From contig OU696573.1 of the NCBI GenBank assembly GCA_916048095.2, forward strand, positions 8,023,306-8,087,305: a stretch of 64,000 nt of DNA. Reading direction: 5' to 3'. This DNA comes from Sacculina carcini (lineage: Eukaryota > Arthropoda > Thecostraca > Sacculinidae). This document shows positions 46,974-57,464 of this stretch, piece by piece (the first letter of the stretch is position 1; the number at the start of each line of letters is the position of its first letter). A model generated the notes under the pieces. The model ran no database searches. It had not been told where the DNA came from and saw only the letters and a list, made by a program, of their open reading frames with translations. The position numbers and the translations under genes were made by a program.

Positions 46974-47556
46974 GTAGGATTGTGCACCATTTCTAATATA
47001 TCACCAATATTCATGGTTTTGTGGATCAGAAGTATTTATGAATTAATGAGAAATGCATGATGTTGTGATACATTCATACGTGAATGGTAATATCGAATTG
47101 TCCTAAAAATGTAAGTGCAACAGAGCATTTTTATTTGATCAATCGTTGGTTTGTTATGAAAATTAGTCCACCTAAATCCACAAATCGGAACGCAGTAGTT
47201 TAAATATGGATAACAAAATATTATTCAGTAGTGAATGTTCAGCATTGAATATTTGATAAGCCTTTGACGAATTATGTACGTTTTACCGGTTATTTGTTAT
47301 ATTGTATGTGTGACGTGGTCCATGTGGTGACTTTGATGCAGACTCGAATTTGACCTTATCAATTGACTGCGCAATTGGCTCTCAGTGAAGCATTATAGGA
47401 GAAAATAATGTCGAAGATATCGTTCTTAAACAACACATTTAATTTTTTCATTTCATTTCAATTGAACTTATTCGAACTTATCCACTAATCATTGATGTTA
47501 ATTCCAGCTTTAATCGACCTGTTTAGACAAGATTCCTGGAACAAGAGTGAAGTATT
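46974..47556. other. Unassigned AT-rich sequence
   Basis: Nothing was recognised. Confidence 0.35.
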
Positions 47557-47564
47557 ATTGCATA

Positions 47565-47856
47565 CACTGGCGGATCCAGAGGCTCAGGCATAGGGAGACC
47601 ATGGATATATATGTAGGGATATAGGATATATATGTAGATTAGGGATATATATGTAGTATTTGTTAATATAAGCATTATCGCAAAGCATATTTGCACATTA
47701 TTGTTTGTGTAAATGTGTGTATATATCATTGAAAAATGTCCCAAGTCCTGACCTTCACACGCTACCTAGTCACTCACACATTCAGCACCCCTCCCACCAA
47801 TTCAGCCAGCCAATTCAGCACCCCTCCCTCCAAATTGCACTCTGGATCGGCCACCG
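47565..47856. mobile_element. hAT MITE with CACTGGCGGATCCAG ends
   Basis: The 292-bp element has ends CACTGGCGGATCCAGAG and the complement of CGGTGGCCGATCCAGAG. Flanks ATTGCATA (47557-47564) and ATTACATA (47857-47864) agree at 7 of 8. It is a relative of 21252-21493, with longer interior including ATATAT-rich tandem GGATATATATGTAG units (about 47600-47655). Confidence 0.88.
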
Positions 47857-47960
47857 ATTACATACACAACCATGTCCATATTCTGATTGACATTTACGAT
47901 GTCATTAATATACACCAGAAAAATCACAGGTCCCAATATTGACACCCTTATAAATATCCC
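47857..47960 (-). pseudogene. Short LINE reverse-transcriptase remnant
   Basis: The minus strand reads SILGPVIFLVYINDIVNVNQ, the RT motif after GVPQG, with MDMVVYV downstream. The fragment is cut by the hAT MITE on its left. It is too short to classify. Confidence 0.7.
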
Positions 47961-48092
47961 GTAGAAGAAAATGTTTTTGGTTTTTATGAAAACATGCATT
48001 TCCTTCCAGATAAACAGCTGACAAGCAACACATTGACCAAACCACTAAACCCAAAATAGTTCAGTTTTTGAATAAAGGTGTGTAATTATTTT

Positions 48093-48195
48093 ATTATTAT
48101 TATTATTAATTACAGGCAAATCCAGTAGCATGGGAAGAGTGCAAGCACTATTACCACCCTAAGGTGGCCCCATGTACCGGAAGCGCCCAAGAATA
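48093..48195 (-). repeat. Retroelement-like 3' tail, copy 2
   Basis: This is the reverse complement of the 18243-18390 tail, from the TTATTATTATT run through GGCAAATCCAG, TGGGAAGAGTGCAAGCACTA and GGTGGCCCCATGTACC to GGAAGCGCCC. It lacks the extra hairpin arm found in the other copy. Confidence 0.7.
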
Positions 48196-49640
48196 ATTAA
48201 GAATAATTAAGCGTATAAGGATAGGCTTTATTATAACATGGGCAATTACGATTGCTATTGTGACAAATTAGGTGAAATTATGTTAGGTAAAGTTAGGTAA
48301 GGTTAGTTTATGTTCGGTTCGGTTAGGTTAGGTCTGGTTAGGTTAGTTTACGTACGTTAGTTTACGTCAGGCTGTTATGTTAGGTTGTTGGTAGCCATGG
48401 CAACCGGCGTGAATAACCCGCTGCACGGAGTGTTGCACAAGGGCCACCAGGATTGCGCAAGAATTCACTAAGCAGTCGCTTTTAGCAAGGCGTAAAATTG
48501 CGGAATTTGTTGACAAAATTGGCCTTTATAAAGACGCATATGAGGTGTAATCGCTAAACGAGTGCGCCTTTGAAACGGCGTGAAGAGATGCTATGGGAAC
48601 GTTACAATGCAGACAAAGCAGCTGGGTTTTTCCAATGTATTAGCAAGTACAGCGTAGACTTGCAAAACAGCACGGCGAAATAACTTGAAACACAAGGCGA
48701 GTATTACAGAGTAGCAGCTGGAGATGTGCTTGCAGTGTTGCTGGAGAGAGTGGCGAGTGCGCAGGAACAATGAGTTCACTCAGCATTCTGCGCCCCCTTA
48801 TATAGCCCGATGATTCATGCCGTTGTCGGAGCGCACCATAAGATTATCCGACAACCTCATGAACCCGCGCTGATAGTGGTCAAAACGGTTGTGCTTTTGC
48901 GCAAAGCATGCTGCACGCGACTAAATACATATAGTACCGGGGCTCAACACGTACATCCGGTTCGAGGGATGTCTTTTTGCCTCTGCACAACGTTTTTATT
49001 TCAATTTATCCGAATAAAAAAAATGCACATCCACACACACATTATATTACGGTATATCTAAATAGGCAATACATGAGAAGCAAATACGCATGCACGTTGA
49101 TGCACACGAACAAGCCAACATGAACGTACGCAATTCAAAAACTACACAAAACGTCAATTATGCATACACTTATGATATAAACACGAAACAATATTATGTT
49201 TTAATTATGTGTGGTTCCCTAAGACATGGTGCAATACACTACACATGTTTCGCTCAGACAATAGTTTGGAAGAACGTGCTACAACATTTTTCTTCAAATT
49301 TATACGATAGTGTAACAAATAACGTAACATGCATATATGTAATAAAATGGTTTGCCAAAATACACGAATAAAACATATTAATATTTACAAGGAACGAATG
49401 GCGCCAACAAGGTCATTGGCAAAAAGCATTTCGAGAACGATAACGACACAATGACCGATCAGTTTGGCAGTGACATCTATATATAAATGTGTATAGTTGA
49501 GTATCTCGATTACTCACAACGTATTCAAGAGTTTCGATTTCAAATCACGGACATTTACATTTTGTAGGACGATTATGGCATATGCATGAATATGGTTGCT
49601 TAAATTTTAATTCTTAGATAATCTAGATATACTTACCACC
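48196..49640. other. Unassigned sequence with GGTTA-rich stretch
   Basis: 48260-48385 is rich in degenerate GTTAGGTTAG words. The rest shows no gene. A small inverted pair GTTGTCGGA/TCCGACAAC lies at 48821-48857. Confidence 0.4.
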
Positions 49641-50476
49641 TTCTTTTATGGCGGGTTTGGTTGTCACAAATGAAAAACACGTGAGTGATCGGTTGCGACT
49701 AAGACCGTTTCCTGTATTGTCATCCTTTTTATACCCTGGGTCACGGCGGAGCTGAATTTTGACCAATCAGCATACAGGTCATTGACCCAGGGCAGTGGAA
49801 CAAAGAACAACATAACAAAACATCATGAAATAAATAATACAGCGATAAATTGAATAAACCATAGGCGATTAGAGAGATAATTAAGATCACAAACTGAACC
49901 AATATATAAACAATGTACGCCCGGAAACCCTGCAGCGAAACCTAAATTAATAACAAGAGATTCAAATTCGGCACCACAAGAATATTAAGGTTTTTGGTGG
50001 AGAGGAATTAATACTGGAAAAACGAGGAAAAGGAAACAAATGAATGATAAACAATTTCGAAAAACGCGCGAAGTAAGACCAAAGAAAATATAATAAAATC
50101 AAGGCGACGCAGGCGCTACACTTTAACAAATTGCATTCATTTATCTTTCGGTATTCATAAGTTAATTTTCCATTTCATCCGAGACCGTCAAATTTGTTTT
50201 GCCTGGGGCCTCTAGTTATGTAACGCCGGGAACATAGCAACTGCACCTACGAACAATTGCCTCTACACCAGTTCCAGCTCTCTTACTCTTTCTATGTGTC
50301 GAGGCGCAACTGTATCGATATGGCAGCCAGGATATTACGCCTACGGACCATTACGCCTACGCTTCAGTTCCAGCTTTCTTTCTATTTCTTGTTAGGTTAG
50401 ATACGGTTGGGTTAGGTTGGGTCAGTGAGACTAGGTTAGTTAGGAAAGAGAAACACGCATACACAGGCATACACAC
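49641..50476. other. Unassigned sequence left of the gypsy-3 3' LTR
   Basis: Contains a separated inverted repeat CCCTGGGTCA (49735) with TGACCCAGGG (49784) and another GGTTAG-rich stretch (50390-50440). It should correspond to the rest of the gypsy-3 3' LTR but shows no similarity to the 5' LTR. Confidence 0.4.
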
Positions 50477-50658
50477 GTCACCTAACCTACACCGAACATT
50501 CTGGAAGGCATGCCACACAAACATACAAACACGTGCGGCACATACCTATAAACGCATACGCGCACGCATACACATTTAAATATACACAAGTTTATATATA
50601 CACACATTTATATATACACACATTAATACAATGAATAAAATATGCATGACACGCCACA
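50477..50658 (-). repeat. Partial 3' LTR of gypsy-3
   Basis: Matches 58301-58466 almost base for base (GTCACCTAACCTACACCGAA, GGAAGGCATGCCACACAAAC, ending GCATGACACGCCACA), apart from one tandem ATATACACAC unit. It is preceded (on the minus strand) by the purine tract AAAGGGGGGCT at 50661-50671. Similarity stops at about 50470, so this LTR is truncated or rearranged. Confidence 0.8.
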
Positions 50659-50674
50659 TGAGCCCCCCTTTAGA

Positions 50675-51990
50675 TCATGGCGAGAAACGAACCGGAGGTT
50701 TGACAGCTCTGCCAGATCGGGTACGGTACAAAATGGATTGTGGTGTGGTGTGCGTCTGAGTGTGAGTGATCTTGGTGGAGTTTTGTTTTGCCTGATGCAC
50801 GAAGCTGTCGTTCTCCGGAGCGGATGAAATATTCTCATTTTCCAGAAATGCTGGACGCAGACGATCAATGCCGACCACCTCGTGTCCATGCCGCTCAATA
50901 GTGAACGTTTTTGGCGTACGTTTCACCACCTTGTACGGCCCCTGGTACACCGACTGCAGCGGACGTCTGTGGCCGTCATGACGCATGAACACGAAATCTG
51001 CATCGGACAAGCTGGGCAGGTGGAACACTGCTGTCTCAGCTGCACGGGTCTGCTGTGGCCGGATAGCACTGAAATGTTCAGACAATTGTTTGGCAAACTG
51101 ACAATATGTGGGAGTCAATTGTGGTTGTCTATTTAACAATTCACCTGGTAAACGCAATTTGGCACCATATACCAGCTCGGCGGAGGAACAATTTAAAGGT
51201 GATTTCATGCAGGACCGAATACCTAAGAGGACTATTGGCAGTCTGTTTGTCCAGTCACTACAACCCCGAAGTGCGCCTTTGAGCTGGCGGTGAAGCCGTT
51301 CTACTAGGCCGTTGGCTGCCGGATTGTACGCCGTTGTCAAGCGCGTGTTAGATCCGAAGCAGTTGTCTCCAGAGGTGGCTTGTGAATTGAGTGCCCCTGT
51401 CTGAGACAATACTCTCGGGGACACCGAAACGTGACACCCAAGTTGAAATAAAATATCGTGCTACCGTATCGGCCGATATGTCAGGAATAGGACATGCTTC
51501 TGGCCAGCGTGTAAACCTGTCAATCACTGTCAAAATATATTGGTGACCATTAGAGCACGGAAGTGGGCCTACTATGTCTACGTGCACATGCTGAAACCGG
51601 CGCGAGGGCAGCTCAAATTGTCCGACTGGTGAACGATTATGTCTGGTGATCTTACATGTTTGACAATGTGCGCACTGTTTGGTCCAAGTAACGATATCTT
51701 GTGGCATGTTGGGCCAGACATATCTGTCGGATACGAGCTTCAAAGTTGCAGCTCGGCCTGGATGGGAAAGACTGTGCAAGATACGGAAAACATCCTGACG
51801 CATTTTGGTTGGCACCAAGGGTCGCGGTGTTCCTGTTGAAATATCGCACAGAATTTTGTTTTTGGAAACTGCAGGAAAATTCTGCCACTCCAGTTTCAAG
51901 CTGGTTGACTCGTTTTGTAAAAGTTCTTGCAGTTCAGTATCTGCTTGCTGCTGTTTTGACAGCGAGTCTATGTCAGTGGTAATCCTTTTG
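50675..51990 (-). pseudogene. Gypsy-3 integrase (CsRn1-like), one frameshift
   Basis: On the minus strand: KQQQADTELQELLQ tether, HHCC zinc region (HSLSHPGRAATLKLV, then CAHCQTCK), DDE core with HVDIVGPLPCSNGHQYILTV and ESIVSDRGTQFTS. A one-base shift occurs near 51350-51420, after which the core continues TTAYNPAANGLVERLHRQLK (catalytic Glu). The C-terminal part has RSCMKSPLNCSSAELVYGAK and LRLPGELL, the conserved CsRn1/Kamikaze-type region, and ends RSGRAVKPPVRF. The two frames are 51348-51899 and 50675-51424. Confidence 0.9.
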
Positions 51991-54488
51991 CGTCCGATTT
52001 TCTTTCACTTCTTAATTTTCATAACTTGGTGATATCAAATTCCACTCCTACTCACACAGCTGGCCATGTTCTCGACATTATCATTTACCCTTCGACTTTG
52101 AGCAAGTTTCGTCTTTATGATACACTCACATTTCCTCCCGACAATACTTTTTCCGATCATTCTCTCCTTTCTTGCCAATTATACTATTCTCCTCCCGCAC
52201 CATTCAAGGGCCCCTACATCTTTTCCGCACGTGATTACAGGTCGTTCTGTCCTATCATTTTTCAATCTTTGATCTCCTCTCTTTTGCCTCCCATTACCTA
52301 CCACGGCATTCATCCCAAATTTGTGTTTGATTTTCTGTCATCTTCTCTCAGTGAGATCAATGAACGATTATTTCCACTGATCACTCGTCGTGTTCGCTCA
52401 CAGACCCGTCCCCCTCCGTGGCTTTCGTCGGACTTAGTTCATATGCGAACTTCGTCCCGCCGTCTTGAGCGTAGGTGGCGTCGCTCTCGGTCGCCTAGTG
52501 ACTGGGACTCTTTTTGCTCTGCTCGACATTCGTTTCTTTCTACACTGACCACGGCCAAAGCCGATTTTTATAAGTCACGCCTTGCAGACTGTGCTCGTTC
52601 TCCTTCGCGTCAGTGGTCCACTCTAAAACAGTTGACAGTTGGCAGCTCCTCTCCCAATCCTATTTCGGCTTCTACTTTTGCTCAATTCTTCCCTCAAAAA
52701 CTAAATTCGGTTCGTGCCCTACTTCCTACAACCACTACAGTTCTCACTCATACTACTTCATCCTCCACTCTGTCTAGTTTCTCCCATATCTCGGTAGCTC
52801 ATACTTCTCGCCTTATTAAAAAACTTAAAATTTCTCGTTGTCCTCTCGATCCGATTAATTTCTCTGCTTTGTCTGACTCTATTGACCTCCTTTCCCCCAT
52901 TTTTTCCCATCTCATCAATTCTTCTTTTCTACATGGTTTATTTTTTGCTGATAAATCTGCTATTGTCACACCAATACTGAAGAAACCCACTCTTGACCCT
53001 AACTGTCCTGGTAATTACCGCCCTGTTTCCGTTCTGAGCTTCACTGCCAAGCTGCTGGAGTCGGCCATACACGAGCAATTATCACCTTTGATAAACACCG
53101 TTCTCGATCCTTTTCAATCTGGCTTTGTATCTAATCGTTCCACTGAATCTCTCCTTTTGCACCTATTGAACGATATCTTCAATCATTTTGCCTCTGGTGA
53201 CTCTGTTCTGCTTGTTCTGCTGGATCTCTCTTCGGCATTCGACCTCGTCGATCATGCAATTTTGTGTGACGACCTTGCCGCTATTGGACTCTCTTCTACG
53301 GCTCTTTCATTGATGAAGTCATACTTTTCTAATCGTTCTTATTCTGTTCGCTCTAATTCCACTTTTTCGAGTTCTGTAAAACTTTCCAGTGGCGTACCTC
53401 AGGGATCAATATTGGGTCCGTTATTGTTCAATTTGTATATGTCTTCTCTCTGTCCAATTCTTCATCGTTTTCCTATCTCTTACCACATTTATGCGGATGA
53501 TCTGCAGCTTTATTTTCCTATCTCAAAATTTTCAGAAAATTGCATTTCTGCGGTTTTGAATAATATTACTTCCTGGACTTCATCACGCCACCTACTTTTG
53601 AACCATTCCAAGTCTGAATATATTGTGTTTCATCCTCCCAAATTATCTCCTCCAATAATTCCATTACCCCTATCTCAGTGTGTTCGTGATCTTGGTGTAC
53701 ATTTTGATCACAATCTCTCTTTCTCAATTAACATATCACGTGTGACTCGCTCCTGTCGTCTTATTCTCCGCCAACTTTATCCTATCCGTCGATTCCTTGA
53801 TAATGCTACAGCAATCACACTTGTACAGTCCTTAATTTTCTCCAGGTTAGACTATTGTAACTCTCTTTATCTTCATGTTTCTTGTAAAAATATACGCTCG
53901 CTTCAAAAAATTATAAACCAATCTTGCCGTTTTGTTTTTATTCTTCCACCGAGAACTCCCACCTCGAAATTCATCCGCCAACTTGGATGGCTTCCTGCAC
54001 GGCAGCGAATCCATCACAAGGTTTGCTGCATCATCTTCAAAATAATCCACTCTGACTCTGCTCCTTCTTATCTCCGTTCTCTTCTTACTGTTTCTGATCG
54101 TCCGGGCCGCTCACTATCACGCAGTCTCTTCTGTCCCCGTGCTCTCAACGACTCCACCTGGTCTTCGAAATCTCTTTTTTTCTCTGGACCTCGTTTGTTC
54201 AATGAACTTCCTCTTAAAATTCGATCTTCTCTCTCTTACAGGTCTTTTTCCACTTCTCTTTGTACATATCTTCTCGGTGTCTCCTCTGATGAATAATTAT
54301 ATTGTGTGAATAACTGTTTGATTTTTTTGATTTTTCTATCCATAGTTATTTTCAATTGTTCCTTCATAGTATATCGCTGCTTATATCTTTGTTTATGCGA
54401 TACTGTTTTGTTAATTCCACATTGTATACATTTTATAACTAGCCGTTCCTCGCGCCTATGATAATTAGAGCGCTATATGAAATACATG

Positions 54489-54519
<31 letters not shown>

Positions 54520-54520
54520 G
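51991..54520 (+). mobile_element. L2/CR1-like LINE C, 5'-truncated, inserted in gypsy-3 pol
   Basis: A plus-strand insertion between the gypsy-3 RNase [11 protein letters not shown] end and the KQQQADTEL integrase tether. The 3' end is AGAGCGCTATATGAAATACA followed by (GTT)n at 54489-54520. The 5' junction lies near 51990-52026. Same family as LINE B. No unequivocal target duplication is visible. Confidence 0.9.
52026..54296 (+). CDS. LINE C ORF2 fragment: endonuclease end plus reverse transcriptase
   Basis: A 756-codon open frame starts in the last part of the AP endonuclease (HTAGHVLDIIIYPSTLS, then FSDHSLLSCQL, with the catalytic SDH). It continues with a basic linker, RT motifs NYRPVSVLSFTAKLLESAI, VLLVLLDLSSAFDLVDHAIL, SSGVPQGSILGPLLFNLYMS and IYADDLQLYF (YADD), the thumb, and a C-terminal LGWLPARQRIHHKVCCIIFK region. 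The open start is an artefact of truncation. No stops or frameshifts occur, so the insertion is young. Confidence 0.93.
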   Translation: MVISNSTPTHTAGHVLDIIIYPSTLSKFRLYDTLTFPPDNTFSDHSLLSCQLYYSPPAPFKGPYIFSARDYRSFCPIIFQSLISSLLPPITYHGIHPKFVFDFLSSSLSEINERLFPLITRRVRSQTRPPPWLSSDLVHMRTSSRRLERRWRRSRSPSDWDSFCSARHSFLSTLTTAKADFYKSRLADCARSPSRQWSTLKQLTVGSSSPNPISASTFAQFFPQKLNSVRALLPTTTTVLTHTTSSSTLSSFSHISVAHTSRLIKKLKISRCPLDPINFSALSDSIDLLSPIFSHLINSSFLHGLFFADKSAIVTPILKKPTLDPNCPGNYRPVSVLSFTAKLLESAIHEQLSPLINTVLDPFQSGFVSNRSTESLLLHLLNDIFNHFASGDSVLLVLLDLSSAFDLVDHAILCDDLAAIGLSSTALSLMKSYFSNRSYSVRSNSTFSSSVKLSSGVPQGSILGPLLFNLYMSSLCPILHRFPISYHIYADDLQLYFPISKFSENCISAVLNNITSWTSSRHLLLNHSKSEYIVFHPPKLSPPIIPLPLSQCVRDLGVHFDHNLSFSINISRVTRSCRLILRQLYPIRRFLDNATAITLVQSLIFSRLDYCNSLYLHVSCKNIRSLQKIINQSCRFVFILPPRTPTSKFIRQLGWLPARQRIHHKVCCIIFKIIHSDSAPSYLRSLLTVSDRPGRSLSRSLFCPRALNDSTWSSKSLFFSGPRLFNELPLKIRSSLSYRSFSTSLCTYLLGVSSDE

Positions 54521-56423
54521 AAGACACGGCGCTTACTCTAGATAACGCATCAGAGACCACATTGTTCTTGCCGCTTATATGACGCACATCTGCAGTGAAC
54601 TGTAGTATGTAGTCTAAATGGCGCTGTTCTCTCGGTGAGTGGTTGTGTGTGGGAGTGCGGATCGCGTGCGTCAGCGGCTTATGGTCGGTAAATATGGTGA
54701 AATCTCGACCTTCTAGATACTGACGGAAATGTCGAACGGATAAATACACGGCTAGCACTTCTTTACCGAACGCACTGTAGTTGGCTTGAGCTGAAGTCAG
54801 CTGTTTCGACCAAAAAGCCAGTGGCTGCCACTCACCGTGACTACATTGCTGCAAAACTGCACCAATCCCGGAATCACTGGCATCTGTGAAAAGAGCTAAT
54901 TGCGCGGAGTCATTCTGATGATGCAACGACGCGGCTTCGCTAAGTGCGTTTTTTGACTTGTCAAATGCATCTGTAGCCTCGTTTGTCCATATGACAGGAA
55001 CCTTGGATTTTTTTGCATGATTTGTTATCAGCTTGTGTAAGGGAGCAAGAAGTGAAGCTGCATGAGGCAAAAAACGGTGGTAAAAATTTACCATGCCCAA
55101 GTACCTATGCAGTTGCTCGTGCGTTTTTGGAAGAGGAAATTCGATTATAGCTTTCACTGCGTCGTGCTGTGGAAGTATGCCGCCCTTATTTATCGTGTGG
55201 CCAAGAAAAGTCAATTCCGGCTTGCCAAACACGCATTTGTCTATGTTTATTTTGATGCCGTGTGCGCGCAAACGACTGAGAACTGTGTGTAGATGTGACC
55301 GGTGGTCTGCCTCGTTTTTGCTGGCTATCAAGATGTCGTCTATGTACACGAATATGAAATGTAAGCCTCGGAGTACTGAGTCCAACAGACGTTGCATTGA
55401 CTGCGCGCTATTACGCAATCCAAACGGCATCCGCAACATTTCGAAAGAACCAAATGGCGTGGTGATTGCCGTTTTGTGTATGTCGTCCGGGTGTACAGGA
55501 ATCTGGAAAAACGCTTTGACCAGGTCAATCTTCGAAAATACAGTCGAACCATGTAATGTTGCAGAAAAATCTTGCAGATACGGCACTGGGTATCTGTCCG
55601 GAGTTGTTACTCTGTTCAGAGCTCTATAATCTCCACAAGGCCGCCAATCGGAAGATGCCCGTTTCGGAACAAGATGGAGTGCCGATGCATAAGGACTGTT
55701 ACTCGGTCGTATTATACCCTGTGCCAGCATCTTTTCAAACTCCGCTTTGGCAATTTTCAGCCTAGCAGAATCAAGTTTTCGAGGTCGACAAAACACAGGC
55801 TTACCATGTGTATGAATTCGGTGAAAAACACCGTGTTTCGAAACGTCAGAAGTGACGGAAGGCGACAAAAGCTCTGGGAATTCTTTGACAATGGCCTGGT
55901 AGTTCTCATGGTGAGCAGACATGGACACGGAGATCAGCAAAGGCGCATGTGAACCAGAACCGCGAACCTTGAGTTGCGTGGTATTATCGATAAGCTCGCA
56001 CTTTCTTGGGTTAACGCTAATATCATGATGCGAAAGGAAATCACACCCGATTATCGATATGTCAATATCAGCTAAGATAAATGTCCACGGAAAATTTCTA
56101 CGCAGACCGAGTGATACTGTGAGCGTTTTAGAACCATGTGTGCGTATAGCACTGTTATTGACCGCTTGCAGACACAATGAAGACTTGTCACTGGATGGAT
56201 AATGACGCGTTGACACGATACGATACTGCGCCCCGGTGTCTATCAAAAAGGAAATGCTTGATACCTGGTCCCGGATGAAAAACAGTGAATTTTTGTGGCT
56301 GCCTGCGATGGTTGCGAGAGAAGAATTTGGCAGACATTCTCCTCTCGGGATCAGTTTAAATAATGCCTGCAATGTTTTTCGCACGAGCGCGCTTTCTCGC
56401 CGAAATTGTAATGATACCAACAA
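54521..56423 (-). CDS. Gypsy-3 pol: protease, reverse transcriptase, RNase H
   Basis: A continuous frame (from 56423 down) encodes an aspartic protease ([16 protein letters not shown], then [12 protein letters not shown]), RT ([60 protein letters not shown] with YIDD), connection ([13 protein letters not shown]) and RNase H ([31 protein letters not shown], then [16 protein letters not shown]). The ALHLVPK and DWRPCGDYR variants are typical of the CsRn1/Kamikaze clade. It is interrupted after [11 protein letters not shown] by LINE C. No internal stop was seen, so it was intact until that insertion. It overlaps the end of gag in a different frame. Confidence 0.93.
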
Positions 56424-57222
56424 AGGTTGGTCCTCTCACCATCTGTGGTGGATTCCTCGTCTTTTGCCACAGAGTGTGACCGAGACTTTACCGGTCGCGG
56501 AGATTTGTGCCTCGTTACGCGAGACGGCACCTGTTGCGAGGCTGGCGAGGTAGTCCGCCGCACTGCGAGCTTGCTGACTTGGCGCTGCAGCTGGTTCAAA
56601 CACTGTCTCATTTCAGCCAGCTCTTTAGCGCAATTGCAGCCGTGCTCAGGTAGACTCACTGCGTTTATTGCAAGGCTGGCACTCGGCAGTGCAGTCAACA
56701 CTCGATCCGCTGTGCCAGCCAGGGTTTCTAGCGGCGTCTCCGGTGGCAAAAATTGCAGGAATGGAGCGACAGCATCTGACATCGCCTTCAAAAATATTTG
56801 CCGTACCAGTGGCGATTCGCTGTCAGAAATATACGGCGCTGTCAGGTCATGCAAGTGACGGAGAAACTGACTGGGCCGCCGGTCGCCTAATTCCTGCTGT
56901 TCCAGCACCGTACGCAATTTCTGCTCATTCGTCGCGCCCAGTCGCGACTGTAGAGCGTCGCACAACTGCGTATAGGCGTCTGCAGGTGGTTTACGAATGA
57001 GATCTATAAACTCACGGACATGATGCGAAGCGAAGCGGTGCGATGCGAAAGCAGAAGCGAAGCGGCTGTTTGGAAACGAAGAGTTTCTTGCCTAATATTT
57101 GCTCTGGCAAAATATAAATCCAGCTGAATTATCCACACACTTGGGTCGTTTTCCACGAATGGGGGTGGTGGACCCATGACGGCAGGAACAGACACCGCGT
57201 CTGATTTCACTTCACCATCCAT
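56354..57222 (-). pseudogene. Gypsy-3 gag with CHCC zinc knuckle, frameshifted
   Basis: Two minus-strand frames form gag: 57222-57004 (MDGEVKSDAVSVPAVMGPPP, WIIQLDLYFARANI) and 56965-56354 (RLGATNEQKLRTVLEQQELG, RRPSQFLRHLHDLTAPYISD, then the basic tail). The end is [18 protein letters not shown], a C-X3-H-X9-C-X3-C knuckle, the unusual CHCC form described for CsRn1-type gag proteins. A frameshift between about 56965 and 57010 separates the halves. Gag would package element RNA in virus-like particles. Confidence 0.88.
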
Positions 57223-57446
57223 GCTGGGTTAGTATGCGAGAGTAAGCGGCAAGAACTGCAAGCGAATGAGCCACAACCGCGAACTAGCTACAGCTGCGAA
57301 CTAGCTACAAACTACGAAAGAGAGCTAATCAACGGTACGCAACGCTACTGAAAACTACACGACTCTATAATAATACAGTACTTATATAATACGAGTACAA
57401 TACTGATAAAATACGGGGTCACCACTTGGGATGTCCACTTGGTCAT
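57223..57446 (-). other. Gypsy-3 leader between PBS and gag
   Basis: About 225 bp. It repeats GGGGTCACCACTTG (57415-57428) close to the primer-binding site, so a second, partial PBS-like copy exists. Nothing else was recognised. Confidence 0.65.
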
Positions 57447-57462
57447 CACGTCGGGGTCACCA
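57447..57462 (-). promoter_or_regulatory. tRNA-Trp primer-binding site of gypsy-3
   Basis: The plus strand reads CACGTCGGGGTCACCA, identical to the 3' end of animal tRNA-Trp including CCA, so the element RNA carries the 16-nt complement. It lies 2 bases from the inner end of the 5' LTR. tRNA-Trp priming is a known trait of CsRn1-like elements. Confidence 0.9.
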
Positions 57463-57464
57463 CT

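Noticed and set aside
52799-52990. Minus-strand frames inside LINE C, gypsy-3 and LINE B intervals
   Set aside because: Shadows of the real RT and integrase frames in the opposite strand or other frames.
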